DNA of 64,000 nt. Source: Thermoanaerobaculia bacterium (GTDB lineage Bacteria > Acidobacteriota > Thermoanaerobaculia > Multivoradales > Multivoraceae). A program made the translations under genes and the position numbers. The notes beneath the pieces are model-generated. The model was not told where the DNA came from and did no database searches. It saw nothing but the letters and a program-made list of their open reading frames with translations. Where the stretch lies: the NCBI GenBank assembly GCA_022822365.1, contig JAJEBV010000008.1:105524-169523 (forward strand), in the 5' to 3' direction. Below are positions 11,655 through 23,625 of this stretch, one piece after another. The stretch's first letter is position 1. The number at the start of each line of letters is the position of its first letter.

Positions 11655-13568
11655 ATGAGCGACGAAGACGCCGCAACGAACCGAGAGGCAGTGAACCCGG
11701 AGGCAGTGAACCCGCCGGATGGGGGCGCCGACGCGGTCGTGCTGACCGGCGCCGAAATCGTGTGCGAGTGCCTGCTGCACGAGGGGGTCGACATCGTCTT
11801 CGGCTACCCGGGCGGGGCCATCCTGCCCACCTACGACGCCCTGACCAAGTACCCGCAGCTCCACCACGTGCTGACCCGCCACGAACAGGGCGCGTCGCAC
11901 ATGGCCGACGGCTACGCCCGCGCCACCGGCAAGGTCGGCGTGGCGATGGCGACCAGCGGCCCCGGTGCGACGAACCTCGTCACCGGCATCGCCACGGCGA
12001 TGATGGACTCGTCTCCCATTGTCTGCATCACGGGACAGGTCCCCACCGGCGCCATCGGCAGCGACGCCTTCCAGGAGACGGACGTCACCGGCATCACCCT
12101 CCCGATCACCAAGCACAACTACCTGGTGACGAGCATCGACGAACTGCCCGAGGTGATGCGCGAGGCGTTTCATATCGCCCGGACCGGGCGGCCCGGTCCG
12201 GTGCTGGTCGACATTCCCAAGGACGTCCAGATCCAGGAAGCGGAGTTCGTCTACCCGACGGAGCCGATTCAACTCGCCGGCTACAGCCCGCCGAAGACGG
12301 CAAGAGCGCGCCAGGTCGCCGCGGCCCTGGAACTGATCCGGAAGTCGAAACGGCCGATCATCCTGGCCGGGCACGGCATCTCGATGGCGGGCGCCAACGA
12401 GGAGCTCGCGCAACTGGCGGAGAAGGCGCAGATTCCGATCGCCCTGACCCTGCTCGGCAAGGGCGCGATCTCCGAGCAGCACCCGCTCTGCCTCGGAATG
12501 ATGGGAATGCACGGCGGCGCCGAGGTGAACCACGCGATCCAGCAGGCCGACCTGCTGATCGCCCTGGGCATGCGTTTCGACGACCGGGTGACCGGCAACC
12601 TGGCGACCTACGCCAGGGACTCGCGCAAGATTCACGTCGACATCGACCCCTCCGAGATCAACAAGAACGTGACCGTCGACGTCGGCATCGTCGGCGACCT
12701 CGGCGAGGTCCTGCGGCAATTGCTCGACCGGGTCGAGCGGCGGCCGAACGAAGCCTGGTTCGACCGCATCGCCGAGTGGCGGGCGGACTCCGAGCTGCGC
12801 GAGATCGTGCGGCCGGCCGAGGCGCCCCAGCACCCGGCGGTGCCCGAAGGCAAGCTGCTCGGCGCCCAGGTCATCCGCGACCTCTTCGAGTTCACGGCGG
12901 GCGGCGCCATCACCGTCACCGATGTCGGCCAGCACCAGATGTGGGAGGCCCAGTACTACCAGCACGAACGACCGCACAGCCTGATCACCAGCGGCGGCCT
13001 GGGCACGATGGGCTTCGGCCTGCCGGCGGCGATCGGTGCCAAGATGTCCCGCCCCGACCAGGAAGTGTGGGCCATCGTTGGCGACGGCGGCTTCCAGATG
13101 ACGATGATGGAACTCGCCACGGCGGTCCAGGAGCGGGTCAACGTCCACATCGCGATCATCAACAACGGCTTCCTCGGCATGGTCCGCCAGTGGCAGGAGT
13201 TCTTCTACGAGGAACGCTACAACCAGACGCCAATGGTCAACCCGGACTTCTGCAAGCTCGCGGAGGCCTACGGCATCCCGACCGTCCGCGTCACCGAGCG
13301 CGGCCAGATCGAAGAGGCGGTCAAGGCCTCGCGCGCGCAGACAGCCGGACCGACCCTGATCGACTTCGTCGTCGAGAAGGAAGAGATCGTCTTCCCCATG
13401 GTGCCGGCAGGCGCCGACCTCGACGACATGATCCGCCGGCCCACACCGGCGGAGTTCGAGCGGCAGCAACGCGAACGGGCGGCAGCGGCTGAGGTCACGG
13501 AAGCGGAGACGACCGAGCTGGAGGCGCCCGCCGCCGCGGCGGCCCTGGGTTCCCGGTTCGGGGTCTGA
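11655..13568 (+). CDS. ilvB: Acetolactate synthase, large catalytic subunit
   Basis: 637 residues, with about 30 extra residues at the N-terminus and an alanine/glutamate-rich tail of about 35 compared with typical enzymes. The ThDP enzyme joins two pyruvates (Val/Leu) or pyruvate plus 2-oxobutyrate (Ile). Seen are VFGYPGGAILPTYDAL with the following RHEQGASHMADGYARATG containing the catalytic glutamate, the FAD/central domain, and the ThDP/Mg2+ motif GDGGFQMTMMELATAV with INNGFLGMVRQWQ downstream. An excellent ribosome site (GAGGAGG, 11642-11648) precedes the ATG. The gene follows ilvE by 14 bases and precedes ilvN by 28. Confidence 0.96.
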   Translation: MSDEDAATNREAVNPEAVNPPDGGADAVVLTGAEIVCECLLHEGVDIVFGYPGGAILPTYDALTKYPQLHHVLTRHEQGASHMADGYARATGKVGVAMATSGPGATNLVTGIATAMMDSSPIVCITGQVPTGAIGSDAFQETDVTGITLPITKHNYLVTSIDELPEVMREAFHIARTGRPGPVLVDIPKDVQIQEAEFVYPTEPIQLAGYSPPKTARARQVAAALELIRKSKRPIILAGHGISMAGANEELAQLAEKAQIPIALTLLGKGAISEQHPLCLGMMGMHGGAEVNHAIQQADLLIALGMRFDDRVTGNLATYARDSRKIHVDIDPSEINKNVTVDVGIVGDLGEVLRQLLDRVERRPNEAWFDRIAEWRADSELREIVRPAEAPQHPAVPEGKLLGAQVIRDLFEFTAGGAITVTDVGQHQMWEAQYYQHERPHSLITSGGLGTMGFGLPAAIGAKMSRPDQEVWAIVGDGGFQMTMMELATAVQERVNVHIAIINNGFLGMVRQWQEFFYEERYNQTPMVNPDFCKLAEAYGIPTVRVTERGQIEEAVKASRAQTAGPTLIDFVVEKEEIVFPMVPAGADLDDMIRRPTPAEFERQQRERAAAAEVTEAETTELEAPAAAAALGSRFGV

Positions 13569-13596
13569 GGTCGGCCGGCTCCCGAGGAACGGCGAA

Positions 13597-14142
13597 ATGG
13601 CGAAACACATCCTGGCCGCGCTGGTCGAGAATCGCCCCGGGGTCCTGGCCCGGGTGGCGAACCTGTTCCGGCGGCGCAGCTTCAACATCGACAGCCTGTC
13701 CGTCGGCCGCACTCAGCGCGACGAGATGTCCCGGATGACGATCGTCATGGAGTCCGACAGCGCGGAGGCGGACCGCCTGGTCAAGAACCTCTACAAGCTG
13801 GTCGACGTCGTCCACGTCGACCACCTCCACAGTCAGCCCTCGGTGGTGAGGGAGATGGCTCTGGTCAAGGTCCGGGCGACCTCCGACAACCGGCGGGAGG
13901 TGATCCAGCTCTGCGACATCTTCCGCGCCCGGATCATCGACGTCTCCGCCGAAAGCCTGGTGGTGGAGATCACCGGCGAGGAAGAGAAACTCGAGAACTT
14001 CACCGAACTCGTGCGTCCCTTCGGCATCGTCGAGATGGTGCGCACCGGCATGATCGCGCTGGGGCGCGGCGGCCACACCCTGAAGGACGAAGGCTTCAAG
14101 CCCAACCGCAGCCGCGCCGCGGCGCGCAGCAACGTGCTCTGA
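13597..14142 (+). CDS. ilvN: Acetolactate synthase, small regulatory subunit
   Basis: 181 residues. An N-terminal ACT domain starts at once (HILAALVENRPGVLARVANLF, then FNIDSLSVGRTQ), and a second ACT-like C-terminal half follows (ALVKVRATSDNRREVIQL). The subunit binds IlvB, raises its activity and confers valine feedback inhibition in characterised homologues. The end carries a basic tail of about 20 residues beyond the domain. The symbol ilvH would be equally valid for this type. Spacing to ilvB is 28 bases with GAGGA ahead of the ATG; ilvC follows after 39 bases. Confidence 0.95.
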   Translation: MAKHILAALVENRPGVLARVANLFRRRSFNIDSLSVGRTQRDEMSRMTIVMESDSAEADRLVKNLYKLVDVVHVDHLHSQPSVVREMALVKVRATSDNRREVIQLCDIFRARIIDVSAESLVVEITGEEEKLENFTELVRPFGIVEMVRTGMIALGRGGHTLKDEGFKPNRSRAAARSNVL

Positions 14143-14181
14143 ACGCCTCCGCTCGAATCACCAGACGAGGAACCCAACCAG

Positions 14182-15183
14182 ATGGCGAAGCTCTATTACG
14201 ACGACGACGCGGACCTTTCCCGGCTCGACGGCCGCACCGTCGCGGTGATCGGCTACGGCAGCCAGGGCCACGCCCACGCGCTGAACCTGCGCGACAGCGG
14301 CGTGGACGTCGTCGTCGGCCTGCGTGAAGGCAGCGGCAGCGCCGCCAAGGCCGAAGCCGACGGCCTCGAGGTGCTCGGCAACGCGGCCGCGGCCGCGCGG
14401 GCGCAGATGATCATGGTCCTGGCGCCCGACACGGTGCAGGCCGAACTCTACGAGCAGGACCTCGCCCCGAATCTCGAGCCGGGGAACACCCTGATGTTCG
14501 CGCACGGGTTCAACGTCCGCTACGGCGAGATCGGAGCGCCGGAGGAAGTCGACGTGTCCCTGGTCGCGCCGAAGGCGCCGGGGCACAGGGTGCGGGAGGT
14601 GTTCACGGAGGGCGCCGGCACGCCGGGCCTCGTCGCGGTCGCGAACGACGCCAGCGGCGGCGCCCTGGCCGACGCCCTGGCCTACGCGAAGGGCATCGGC
14701 TGCACCCGCGCCGGAGTGATCGAGACCACGTTCGCCGAGGAGACGGAGACCGACCTGTTCGGCGAGCAGATCGTCCTCTGCGGCGGCGCCTCCGCCCTGG
14801 TCCGCGCCGGGTTCGAGAAGCTGGTCGCCGCCGGCTACCAGCCGGAAGTCGCGTACTTCGAATGCCTGCATGAGCTGAAGCTGATCGTCGACCTGATGTA
14901 CGAGGGCGGGCTCGGCTACATGTGGTACAGCGTCTCCGATACCGCCGAGCACGGCGGCTACCACGCCGGCGATCAGATGATCACGGAGGACGTGCGGGCG
15001 GTGATGGACAAGATCCTGAGCGACATCCAGGACGGGACGTACGCCCGCGACTGGATCGCCGAGAACAGGAACGGCCGGCCGCGCTTCGATCCCCGGAGGC
15101 AGCAGGAGCGGAGCCATCCGATCGAGGAGGTCGGCCGGGAACTGCGTCGGATGATGCCGTTCCTGGACGCCAAGGAGGTGTAG
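14182..15183 (+). CDS. ilvC: Ketol-acid reductoisomerase
   Basis: 333 residues, the length of class I enzymes. It isomerises and reduces acetolactate or acetohydroxybutyrate to the dihydroxy acids. The N-terminal Rossmann domain has [19 protein letters not shown] and the cofactor loop [17 protein letters not shown]. The knotted C-terminal domain has [14 protein letters not shown], with the Mg2+-binding Asp and Glu, and SDTAEHGGY. The next gene in the pathway, ilvD, is absent from the operon. leuA begins three bases after the stop. Confidence 0.96.
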   Translation: MAKLYYDDDADLSRLDGRTVAVIGYGSQGHAHALNLRDSGVDVVVGLREGSGSAAKAEADGLEVLGNAAAAARAQMIMVLAPDTVQAELYEQDLAPNLEPGNTLMFAHGFNVRYGEIGAPEEVDVSLVAPKAPGHRVREVFTEGAGTPGLVAVANDASGGALADALAYAKGIGCTRAGVIETTFAEETETDLFGEQIVLCGGASALVRAGFEKLVAAGYQPEVAYFECLHELKLIVDLMYEGGLGYMWYSVSDTAEHGGYHAGDQMITEDVRAVMDKILSDIQDGTYARDWIAENRNGRPRFDPRRQQERSHPIEEVGRELRRMMPFLDAKEV

Positions 15184-15185
15184 CA

Positions 15186-16801
<1,616 letters not shown>

Positions 16802-16805
<4 letters not shown>

Positions 16806-18223
16806 GTCGACCGAGGACGCTGTTCGAGAAGATCTGGCGGCGCCACCTGGTCGCCGCCGAAACCGAGGGCCTGCCCGCGACCCTCTACGTCGACCTGCAC
16901 CTGGTGCACGAAGTGACCTCGCCGCAGGCGTTCACCGAGCTGGCCGAACGGGAACTCCCCGTCCGGCGCCCCGACCTGACGCTGGCGACGATGGACCACT
17001 CGACGCCGACCGATCCCTCGATCGACACGGCAAAGCTGCGTGTGCTCGACCCGGAGGGCTCCGCGCAACTCGACCGGTTGCTGGCGAACTGCGAACGGCA
17101 CGGCATCCCCCTCTACGCGATGGGCGACGAGCGCCGCGGCATCGTCCACGTGATCGGCCCCGAGCTCGGCGCCACCCAGCCCGGCATGACCGTCGTCTGC
17201 GGAGACAGCCATACGAGCACCCACGGCGCGGTCGGGGCGCTCGCCTTCGGCATCGGCACCAGCGAGGTCGGCCACGTGCTCGCCACCCAGTGCCTGCTCC
17301 AGCACCGGCCGAAGACCTACGAGGTCCGCGTCGACGGCCGCCTGCAGGAGGGCGTGGTCGCCAAGGACATCATTCTGGCGGTGATCGCCCGGCTCGGCAT
17401 CGGCGGCGGCACGGGGCACGTCTTCGAGTACACCGGCGAAGCCATCCGCGCCCTCGACATGGAAGGCCGGATGACGGTCTGCAACATGTCGATCGAGGGC
17501 GGCGCCCGCGCCGGCCTGATCGCCCCCGACGACGTCACCTTTGCGTACCTGGAAGGCCGCCCGATGGCGCCGGCGGGCTACGACTGGGAGGCGGCCGTCG
17601 ACGACTGGCGGTCGCTGCCCACCGACGACGGGGCGGCCTACGACCGGACCACGACTCTCGACGGCTCCGCGCTCGAGCCGATGGTCACGTACGGCACGAA
17701 CCCCGGCATGGCGATCCCGATCGCGGGAGCGGTACCGGAAGACGACGCCATCGAACCCGAGAAGCGGGCGTCCTTCCGCAAGGCGCTCGACTACATGGCC
17801 CTCGAACCCGGCCAGCAACTTCAGGGCAAGCCGATCGACGTCGTCTTCGTCGGAAGCTGCACGAACTCGCGATACAGCGACCTCGTGGCCGCGGCGAACG
17901 TGCTGCGCGGCCGCAAGGTCGCGGACGGCTTGCGGGTGCTCATCGTGCCCGGCTCCGACGCCGTCAAGCGACAGGCCGAACGGGACGGTCTCGCCCAGGT
18001 CTTCGTCGACGCCGGCGCGGAGTGGCGCGAGGCCGGTTGCTCGATGTGCCTGGCGATGAACGGCGACCAGCTCGCGCCCGGCCAGTACGCCGTCAGCACC
18101 TCGAACCGCAACTTCGAAGGCCGCCAGGGCGCCGGCGGGCGCACCTTCCTGGCCAGTCCGCTGACCGCGGCCGCATCGGCGATCACGGGTCGCGTCACCG
18201 ACGTCCGCGAGGTGCTGTCGTGA
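16802..18223 (+). CDS. leuC: 3-isopropylmalate dehydratase, large subunit
   Basis: 473 residues, the usual size for the LeuC aconitase-family subunit. Signatures are [15 protein letters not shown] at the start, [21 protein letters not shown], then [14 protein letters not shown] and [13 protein letters not shown]. The cysteine in GSCTNSR and the two in GCSMC ligate the [4Fe-4S] cluster. With LeuD it isomerises 2- to 3-isopropylmalate, and it can also process citramalate made by the nearby CimA. The ATG overlaps the leuA stop by four bases, and the stop overlaps the GTG start of leuD, so the three genes are translationally coupled. Confidence 0.96.
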
Positions 18224-18843
18224 GCAGGAGCTTCACCCGCTTCACCGGCTCGATGGCGCCGCTGCCGATCCAGAACGTCGACACCGACCAGATCATCCCG
18301 GCGTCCTACCTGAAGGTGACCGACCGCAGCGGTCTCGCTTCCGGCCTGTTCTCCCGCTGGCGCTACCGCGACGGCGATCCCGAAGGCGAGCCCATCTCCG
18401 ACTTCGTGCTGAACCGCGCCGAGCACGCAGACGCCAGAATCCTGCTCGCCGGCGACAACTTCGGCTGCGGCAGCTCGCGAGAGCACGCGCCCTGGGCCCT
18501 CGTCGGCTACGGCTTCCGCGCCGTGATCAGCACCTCCTTCGCCGACATCTTCCGCAGCAACGCGCTGAAGAACGGCCTGCTCGTCGTGCCGGTAACCGAA
18601 GACGGCTCCGCTTCGCTGTTCGAGGCCGTCGCCGCCGATCCGGCCACCGAGGTCACGATCGACCTCGAGGCACAGACCCTCAGCCTGCCGGGCGGTGGCG
18701 AGACGAGCTTCGAGGTCGACCCCTTCGCCCGCCGCTGCCTGCTCGACGGCACGGATCAGCTCGGCTACCTGCTGAACCAGGCGCCGGCGATCCAGACGTT
18801 CGAGGCCGCCCACCCGGCGCGGCTCGACACCAGATCAGGCTGA
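18220..18843 (+). CDS. leuD: 3-isopropylmalate dehydratase, small subunit
   Basis: 207 residues starting at the GTG at 18220, which overlaps the leuC stop (GTGA). The swivel-domain signatures are [16 protein letters not shown] and [18 protein letters not shown], followed by [21 protein letters not shown], all diagnostic of LeuD. Together with LeuC it forms the cytoplasmic isopropylmalate isomerase. An open frame continues upstream inside leuC but is a shadow. Confidence 0.95.
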   Translation: MSRSFTRFTGSMAPLPIQNVDTDQIIPASYLKVTDRSGLASGLFSRWRYRDGDPEGEPISDFVLNRAEHADARILLAGDNFGCGSSREHAPWALVGYGFRAVISTSFADIFRSNALKNGLLVVPVTEDGSASLFEAVAADPATEVTIDLEAQTLSLPGGGETSFEVDPFARRCLLDGTDQLGYLLNQAPAIQTFEAAHPARLDTRSG

Positions 18844-18857
18844 GCAACCGACTCCCC

Positions 18858-19928
18858 ATGCAGGCGAACATCGTCCTCCTGCCCGGCGACGGCATAGGAC
18901 CCGAAGTCACCGAGGAAGCGTCCCGCGTCCTGAAGGTCGTGGCCGACCTCGGCGGACACGAGTTCCAGCTCGAGTCCCAGCCGATGGGCGGCAACGCGAT
19001 CGACGACTACCGGAACCCGCTGCCGCCAGCCACGCTGGCCGCGTGCAAGGCGGCCGACGCTGTGCTGCTCGGCGCCGTCGGCGGCCCGAAGTGGTCCGAC
19101 CCGAGCGCCGAACTCCGGCCCGAGCAGGGGCTGCTCGACCTGCGCGCCGAGATGGGCCTGTTCGCCAACCTGCGCCCGGTGCCGGTGTTCGAGTCGCTGA
19201 TCGAGTTCGCGCCGCTCAGGCCCGAACTGCTGCGCGGCGTCGATCTGCTGTTCGTGCGGGAGCTGACCGGCGGCATCTACTTCGGCCCCCGCCAGGAACA
19301 GGGCGACGGCGACGTGGCCCACGACACCCTCGTCTACTCCACCGCCGAGGTGGAGCGCGTGGCCCGGGTCGCGCTGCGGGCGGCGCGGGGACGCCGCGGC
19401 AAGGTCGCGTCGGTCGACAAGGCGAACGTGCTGGCCTCCATGCGGCTGTGGCGACGCTCCGTGACCGAAGTCGCCAGCGCGTATCCGGACGTCGAGGTCA
19501 GCCATCACCTCGTCGACGCCTTCGCGATGCAGTTGATGCGCTCGCCCGCGGACTACGACGTGATCCTCGCCGGCAACATGTTCGGCGACATCCTGAGCGA
19601 CGAAGCGGCGATCCTTGCCGGCTCGCTCGGCATGCTGCCTTCGGCGTCCCTGGGCTCCGGCAGCCAGGGCCTGTACGAGCCGGTCCACGGCTCCGCGCCC
19701 GACATCGCGGGCCGCGGCATCGCCAACCCGATCGGCGCCATCCTGAGCGCCGCGATGCTGGTCCGTCACAGCCTCGACCTGGAGTCGGAGGCAGCCCAGG
19801 TCGAAGCGGCGGTCGCCGCGGTGCTGGACGACGGGTTCCGTACGGCCGATCTGGCGCCTGAAGGGCAGCCGGCCGCGTCCACGGCGGAGATGGGTCAGGC
19901 CATCGCCGCCAGGATCGGCGACGGCTGA
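18858..19928 (+). CDS. leuB: 3-isopropylmalate dehydrogenase
   Basis: 356 residues, last gene of the operon. It oxidises and decarboxylates 3-isopropylmalate with NAD+. Seen are [19 protein letters not shown] at the N-terminus, AVGGPKW, the substrate segment REQ-equivalent [13 protein letters not shown], the catalytic Lys in SVDKANVL, and the NAD region ending in [20 protein letters not shown]. The downstream 124 bases before the convergent LuxR-type gene contain no strong terminator that I can see. Confidence 0.96.
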   Translation: MQANIVLLPGDGIGPEVTEEASRVLKVVADLGGHEFQLESQPMGGNAIDDYRNPLPPATLAACKAADAVLLGAVGGPKWSDPSAELRPEQGLLDLRAEMGLFANLRPVPVFESLIEFAPLRPELLRGVDLLFVRELTGGIYFGPRQEQGDGDVAHDTLVYSTAEVERVARVALRAARGRRGKVASVDKANVLASMRLWRRSVTEVASAYPDVEVSHHLVDAFAMQLMRSPADYDVILAGNMFGDILSDEAAILAGSLGMLPSASLGSGSQGLYEPVHGSAPDIAGRGIANPIGAILSAAMLVRHSLDLESEAAQVEAAVAAVLDDGFRTADLAPEGQPAASTAEMGQAIAARIGDG

Positions 19929-20052
19929 ACAGGGCGCCCCCGCTCCTTGCCCTTCTCCAGGCCGTAGTGCCTCTTCTCCCATTTGGTAGAGGGGCAGCCC
20001 GGGCATTTCGGATCCGAACGAGAGAAAGAGCCGCCGATCAGCCCGCCCGTCG

Positions 20053-21201
20053 TCAGCGCCGAGGGAAGGCGTAGGCGGTAAGGACCCGCTGCACCAGGGC
20101 GACCTGCCCGGAAACACCCTGTTTCTTGTAGACCTGCTTGAGAAGCCAGCGAACGTAACTTTCTTTGAAAGCCGCGGTCGCGGCGATCTCGCGTACCGGA
20201 CGGCCCTCCGCCAGGAGCGCCGACACCCGGGCCTCCGACGGCGACAGGCCGAGCAACACCGAAAGCCGTCCTGCGTCGATGCGCGGACGGTTCTCCGGGT
20301 CGACCACCAGGACCACCGCCGCCACCCGGCGCCCCCCGTAGTCCGCCTGCGAGGCGTCGACGGGATGAACGTGAAGCTCCAGACGCGACCGAAGCAGAGC
20401 GCGCTGGATCCTCATCGAGCCACCGGCCGGCGACGTCGAGTTCCCGAAGGCGGGCAGCGCACGCTTCAGCAGCCGCTTCAGGCGGCCATCGTCCGCCGGC
20501 AGCGAGGCCCGGAGGGCGCCCTCGCGATCAGACAGCCCCTCGCCGCGGCGCAGGAGCTCCTGCGCGGGGGCGTTCGCCGCGAGGATGCGGCCGTCGCGGT
20601 CCAGGTGCAGCACGCCGATCCGGCTGTTGTCCAGCAGGCCGGCGAGACCGAGGCTCAGCGCATCCGCGCCGACCAGCGCCTGGCGGACCCGGACGAACTG
20701 GCGAACGTGCGGCAGCAGCGACTCGATCAGTTGCAGTTGGGAGGACTGCCAGTCCCCGGTCGCCACCGGGTCGGCGATGCCCCAGATGATGCGCAGGCCG
20801 TCGGGCTCGCCGAGGGGAATGCACAGGCCGTTCTGGCAAATGCAGTGGTTCCATGCCTCGTTGTAGGCGCGCGACGTCTTCAACTCCTGTCGGGTGTACA
20901 GGGCGGGAGTGTGAGCCACATGGCCCGCGGGCAGCTTCCTGATGCGGGGCAGCGCCTCGTCGTGAGGATGGTAGACGTCGAAGTACTCCCGAGCCAGGTC
21001 CGGTCGAGGCTCGCCACGGTAGAGATACTGGGCGAAGTGGACGCGCACGTCGTCGCCGGAGCCTTCGCCGACGACCAGCACATTGCCGGCCGTGCCGCAG
21101 GCCTCGTCGATCAGAGCGGCCGTAGCGGGCCAGTGGACATCGTTGAGAGCCGCCCGATGCAGCATCGCAAGGATGCGTTCGTAGGGATCGACTGCGTTCA
21201 C
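20053..21201 (-). CDS. LuxR-family (GerE-type HTH) transcriptional regulator, no recognised ligand
   Basis: 382 residues from a GTG start at 21201. The C-terminal ~65 residues form a GerE-type helix-turn-helix: LLGLSPSEARVSALLAEGRPVREIAATAAFKESYVRWLLKQ (shown here only to locate it) in shortened form is GLSPSEARVSALLAEG then VREIAATAAFKESYVRWLLK. The first ~300 residues hold two weakly recognisable sensory-like regions (GNVLVVGEGSGDD and a PAS-like GVLHLDRDGRILAANAPAQELL). No acyl-homoserine-lactone binding signature or receiver domain is apparent. The target is unknown; the gene is convergent with the ilv-leu operon. Confidence 0.82.
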   Translation of the reverse strand: MNAVDPYERILAMLHRAALNDVHWPATAALIDEACGTAGNVLVVGEGSGDDVRVHFAQYLYRGEPRPDLAREYFDVYHPHDEALPRIRKLPAGHVAHTPALYTRQELKTSRAYNEAWNHCICQNGLCIPLGEPDGLRIIWGIADPVATGDWQSSQLQLIESLLPHVRQFVRVRQALVGADALSLGLAGLLDNSRIGVLHLDRDGRILAANAPAQELLRRGEGLSDREGALRASLPADDGRLKRLLKRALPAFGNSTSPAGGSMRIQRALLRSRLELHVHPVDASQADYGGRRVAAVVLVVDPENRPRIDAGRLSVLLGLSPSEARVSALLAEGRPVREIAATAAFKESYVRWLLKQVYKKQGVSGQVALVQRVLTAYAFPRR

Positions 21202-21258
21202 GCCATGTGCCTCCGGCGGGGCCTGGAAAGAGAAACGGCAATAGGTTAGGACAATACC

Positions 21259-21276
21259 GGGAGATCGTCATCTCCC
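21259..21276. other. Inverted repeat upstream of the LuxR-type gene
   Basis: GGGAGAT (21259-21265) and ATCTCCC (21270-21276) form a 7-bp dyad with a 4-base centre. It lies between the end of uppP (21322) and the start of the regulator (21201), 58 bases from the latter. It could be an operator for autoregulation or a weak terminator of uppP; there is no T-tract on the relevant strand. Confidence 0.35.
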
Positions 21277-21321
21277 ATCTTGTAGGTCTTGGTGGCCGAA
21301 GAAACGAAGGAACATCCGAAA

Positions 21322-22116
21322 CTAGAAGACCACGAGCAGCACGGAGCCCAGCGCCAGCCGGTAGCCGACGAAGACCTGCAGGCTGCGGCGCCTGAGCCAG
21401 CCGAGCAGACCGCCGATCACCAGGTAGCCGACCACCGCCGACAGCGCGGCGACCAGGAGCAGCGACGGCAGTTGGGACAGCGGCAACGTGCCGCTCACCA
21501 GGTCGAGACTGTCCTTGCCGGCGACGAAGACCCCCGCCGGCAGCGCCAGCAGGAAGGCGAAGCGGGCCGACGACTCGCGGTCGAAACCGAGCAGCCGGCC
21601 GGCGCTGATGACGACGCCGGCCCGGGAAGCGCCCGGAACGAGCGCCGCTGCCTGCGCCAGCCCGAACACCAGGGCATTCCGCCAGTTCACCTGCTCCAGC
21701 CGGCGCTCTTGCCCTCCCCAACGATCCGTGGCGCCGAGCACGAGGCCGAAGCCGATCGTCGCCCAGGCGATCACGCCCGGACTGCGGGCGTCGCCGGCGA
21801 TCCAGTCGCCCGCCACGATGCCGGCGACGAGAACCGGCAGCGAGGCCAGCGCCAGCAACGGGATCATCCGCCTCGCAGCGGGATCGCCGGCCTCGCCGCC
21901 CTGGAACAGCGCCCGCACGTAGACGGCAAGGTCCTTTCGGAAGTACGCGACAACGGCCACCAGTGTGCCGGTGTTCGCCGCCACGTCCACCGCCAGACCC
22001 TGGTCCGGCCAGCCGAACAGCCGCGGCAGCAGGATGAGGTGCGCCGTCGAGCTGATCGGCAGGTACTCGGTCAGCCCCTGCACGAGTGCCACGAGGATCA
22101 ACTGCAGCGGCTGCAC
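21322..22116 (-). CDS. uppP: Undecaprenyl-diphosphatase
   Basis: 264 residues from the GTG at 22116, close to the family's ~270. A polytopic inner-membrane enzyme that dephosphorylates undecaprenyl diphosphate, recycling the carrier for peptidoglycan synthesis. The two conserved active-site loops are seen: QGLTEYLPISSTAHLILLP near the N-terminus and VPGASRAGVVISAGRLLGF in the second half (a PGxSRxG motif, with Ala where Ser is commoner). A longer frame to 22260 would run through the divergent FKBP gene and adds residues that do not look like membrane protein. It is divergent from the FKBP gene, 46 bases apart. Confidence 0.93.
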   Translation of the reverse strand: MQPLQLILVALVQGLTEYLPISSTAHLILLPRLFGWPDQGLAVDVAANTGTLVAVVAYFRKDLAVYVRALFQGGEAGDPAARRMIPLLALASLPVLVAGIVAGDWIAGDARSPGVIAWATIGFGLVLGATDRWGGQERRLEQVNWRNALVFGLAQAAALVPGASRAGVVISAGRLLGFDRESSARFAFLLALPAGVFVAGKDSLDLVSGTLPLSQLPSLLLVAALSAVVGYLVIGGLLGWLRRRSLQVFVGYRLALGSVLLVVF

Positions 22117-22162
22117 GCGGCGAGGATAGCGAAGCGATCGCGCCGACTCTCTTGCGGATACG

Positions 22163-22900
22163 ATGCGCGGCATGAAGACACCACGCCGCCCCTGGCCGTT
22201 GATTGCCCCGTTCCTCGCCCTCATCCTCGCCGCGCCCGCCTGCGCGCAGGAAACCGCCACTGCCGCGGCCGACGACCCGCCGGCAGCCCTCGAAACGTGG
22301 GATGAGAAGGCCTCCTACGCGATCGGCCTGAACATCGGCAGCAACCTGGGCGCCGGGGATCTGGACCTCGACAAGGACCTGCTGCTCCGAGGATTCCTGG
22401 ACTCCCTGGAAGGTACAGCCGCCCTCGAGGAGGCCGAGATCGACGAGGTCCTGGGAGAGCTCAACCAGAAGATGCAGGAGCACGCCGACCGGGCGCGACA
22501 GGCGGCCATGATGGAGAACACCGCCAAGAGCGCGGCTTTCCTCGCCGAGAAGGCCAGGGAAGAGGGCATCGTCAAGACGGACTCCGGTCTCCTCTACCGG
22601 GAACTCCGCGCGGGCAGCGGCGACAGCCCCACGGCGAACCAGACGGTCACCGTCCACTATCGCGGCGCCCTGATCGACGGCACCGTGTTCGACAGCACCT
22701 ACGACCGCGACCAGCCGACCACCTACCCCGTCAGCGGCTTCATTCCCGGCTGGTCGGAGGCGTTGCAGTTGATGAAGCCGGGCGCCAGGTGGGAACTCTT
22801 CATTCCCGCCGACCTCGCCTACGGCGCGAACGGCTCGCCGCCAGCCATCCCGCCCGCCGCGGCCCTCACCTTCGAACTCGAGCTCCTCGAAGTCGAGTAG
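22163..22900 (+). CDS. FKBP-type peptidyl-prolyl cis-trans isomerase, exported (FkpA/Mip-like)
   Basis: 245 residues. An N-terminal signal (PWPLIAPFLALILAAPACAQ) targets the periplasm; the cysteine in it may be a lipidation site. An alpha-helical Mip/FkpA-type dimerisation segment follows (YAIGLNIGSNL to about residue 125), then the FKBP domain with VTVHYRGALIDGTVFDSTYD, FIPGWSEALQLMKPGARWEL and ADLAYGANG. It catalyses proline isomerisation during folding of exported proteins. The second ATG (22172) is an equally good start. The end is only 8 bases from the convergent response-regulator gene. Confidence 0.94.
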   Translation: MRGMKTPRRPWPLIAPFLALILAAPACAQETATAAADDPPAALETWDEKASYAIGLNIGSNLGAGDLDLDKDLLLRGFLDSLEGTAALEEAEIDEVLGELNQKMQEHADRARQAAMMENTAKSAAFLAEKAREEGIVKTDSGLLYRELRAGSGDSPTANQTVTVHYRGALIDGTVFDSTYDRDQPTTYPVSGFIPGWSEALQLMKPGARWELFIPADLAYGANGSPPAIPPAAALTFELELLEVE

Positions 22901-22908
22901 CGCCCGGC

Positions 22909-23625
22909 TCAGTTCGCGTCGGCGGTGAACCGGTAGCCGACGCCGCGGACGGTGTGGAAGTGGCGCGGCCGCTCGGGGTCGGGTTCGAAGCGCTTGCGCA
23001 GCCGGAGGATGAAGTTGTCGACCGTCCGGGACGACGGGAAGGCCTCGTAGCCCCAGACGCGGTCCAGGATGTCCTCGCGCGAGACGACTTCGCCCTCCCG
23101 CTCCGCCAGGGTCTTGAGGATCATCGCCTCCTTCTGGGTCAACTGCTGCGCCTGACCGTCCCAGGAGGCGCCGGCGAAGGCCGCGAAGTCGAAGTGGTTG
23201 CCGCCGAAGCGCACGGCGTCAGGCGCGTCGCCGGAACGCCATGACCGTCGCCGGAGGATCGCCTGCACCCGCAGCAGCAGCTCCGTCAGGTGAAACGGCT
23301 TCGCGAGGTAGTCGTCGCCTCCGGCCTCGAGCCCGCGAATCCGGTCGGACACTTCCGCCTTGGCGGTCAGGAAGAGGACGGGCGTATCGACGCCGGCTCT
23401 ACGCGCCTCCTCGCACAGCGTGAACCCGTCCACGCCCGGCAACATCACGTCGAGAATCACGAGCTGATAGCGCGGGTCCCGAACCCGCTCCAGCGCCTGC
23501 CCGCCGTCGCGAACCCAGTCGACGTCGAGGCCCTCGGCCTCCAGGTTGAAGCGGATGCCGGCGGCGAGGTTCTCCTCGTCCTCGATCAGCAGGACCCGCA
23601 CCTGGTCTTCGACTACGGGTCTCAC
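22909..23625 (-). CDS. OmpR/PhoB-family response regulator
   Basis: 238 residues from a GTG at 23625 that overlaps the kinase stop (GTGA). The receiver domain has VLLIEDEE, the phospho-acceptor Asp in LVILDVMLPGVDG (about residue 59), FLTAKAE and DDYLAKPF. The C-terminal winged helix has LTQKEAMILKTLAEREGEVVSRE and the recognition segment SSRTVDNFILRLRKRFE, ending in FHTVRGVGYRF. It forms a two-component system with the kinase just upstream; the target genes are unknown. A longer frame to 23661 would start inside the kinase gene. Confidence 0.95.
   Translation of the reverse strand: MRPVVEDQVRVLLIEDEENLAAGIRFNLEAEGLDVDWVRDGGQALERVRDPRYQLVILDVMLPGVDGFTLCEEARRAGVDTPVLFLTAKAEVSDRIRGLEAGGDDYLAKPFHLTELLLRVQAILRRRSWRSGDAPDAVRFGGNHFDFAAFAGASWDGQAQQLTQKEAMILKTLAEREGEVVSREDILDRVWGYEAFPSSRTVDNFILRLRKRFEPDPERPRHFHTVRGVGYRFTADAN

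Noticed and set aside
11421..13712. 763-residue minus-strand frame inside ilvB
   Set aside because: Antisense of acetolactate synthase; no recognisable domain.
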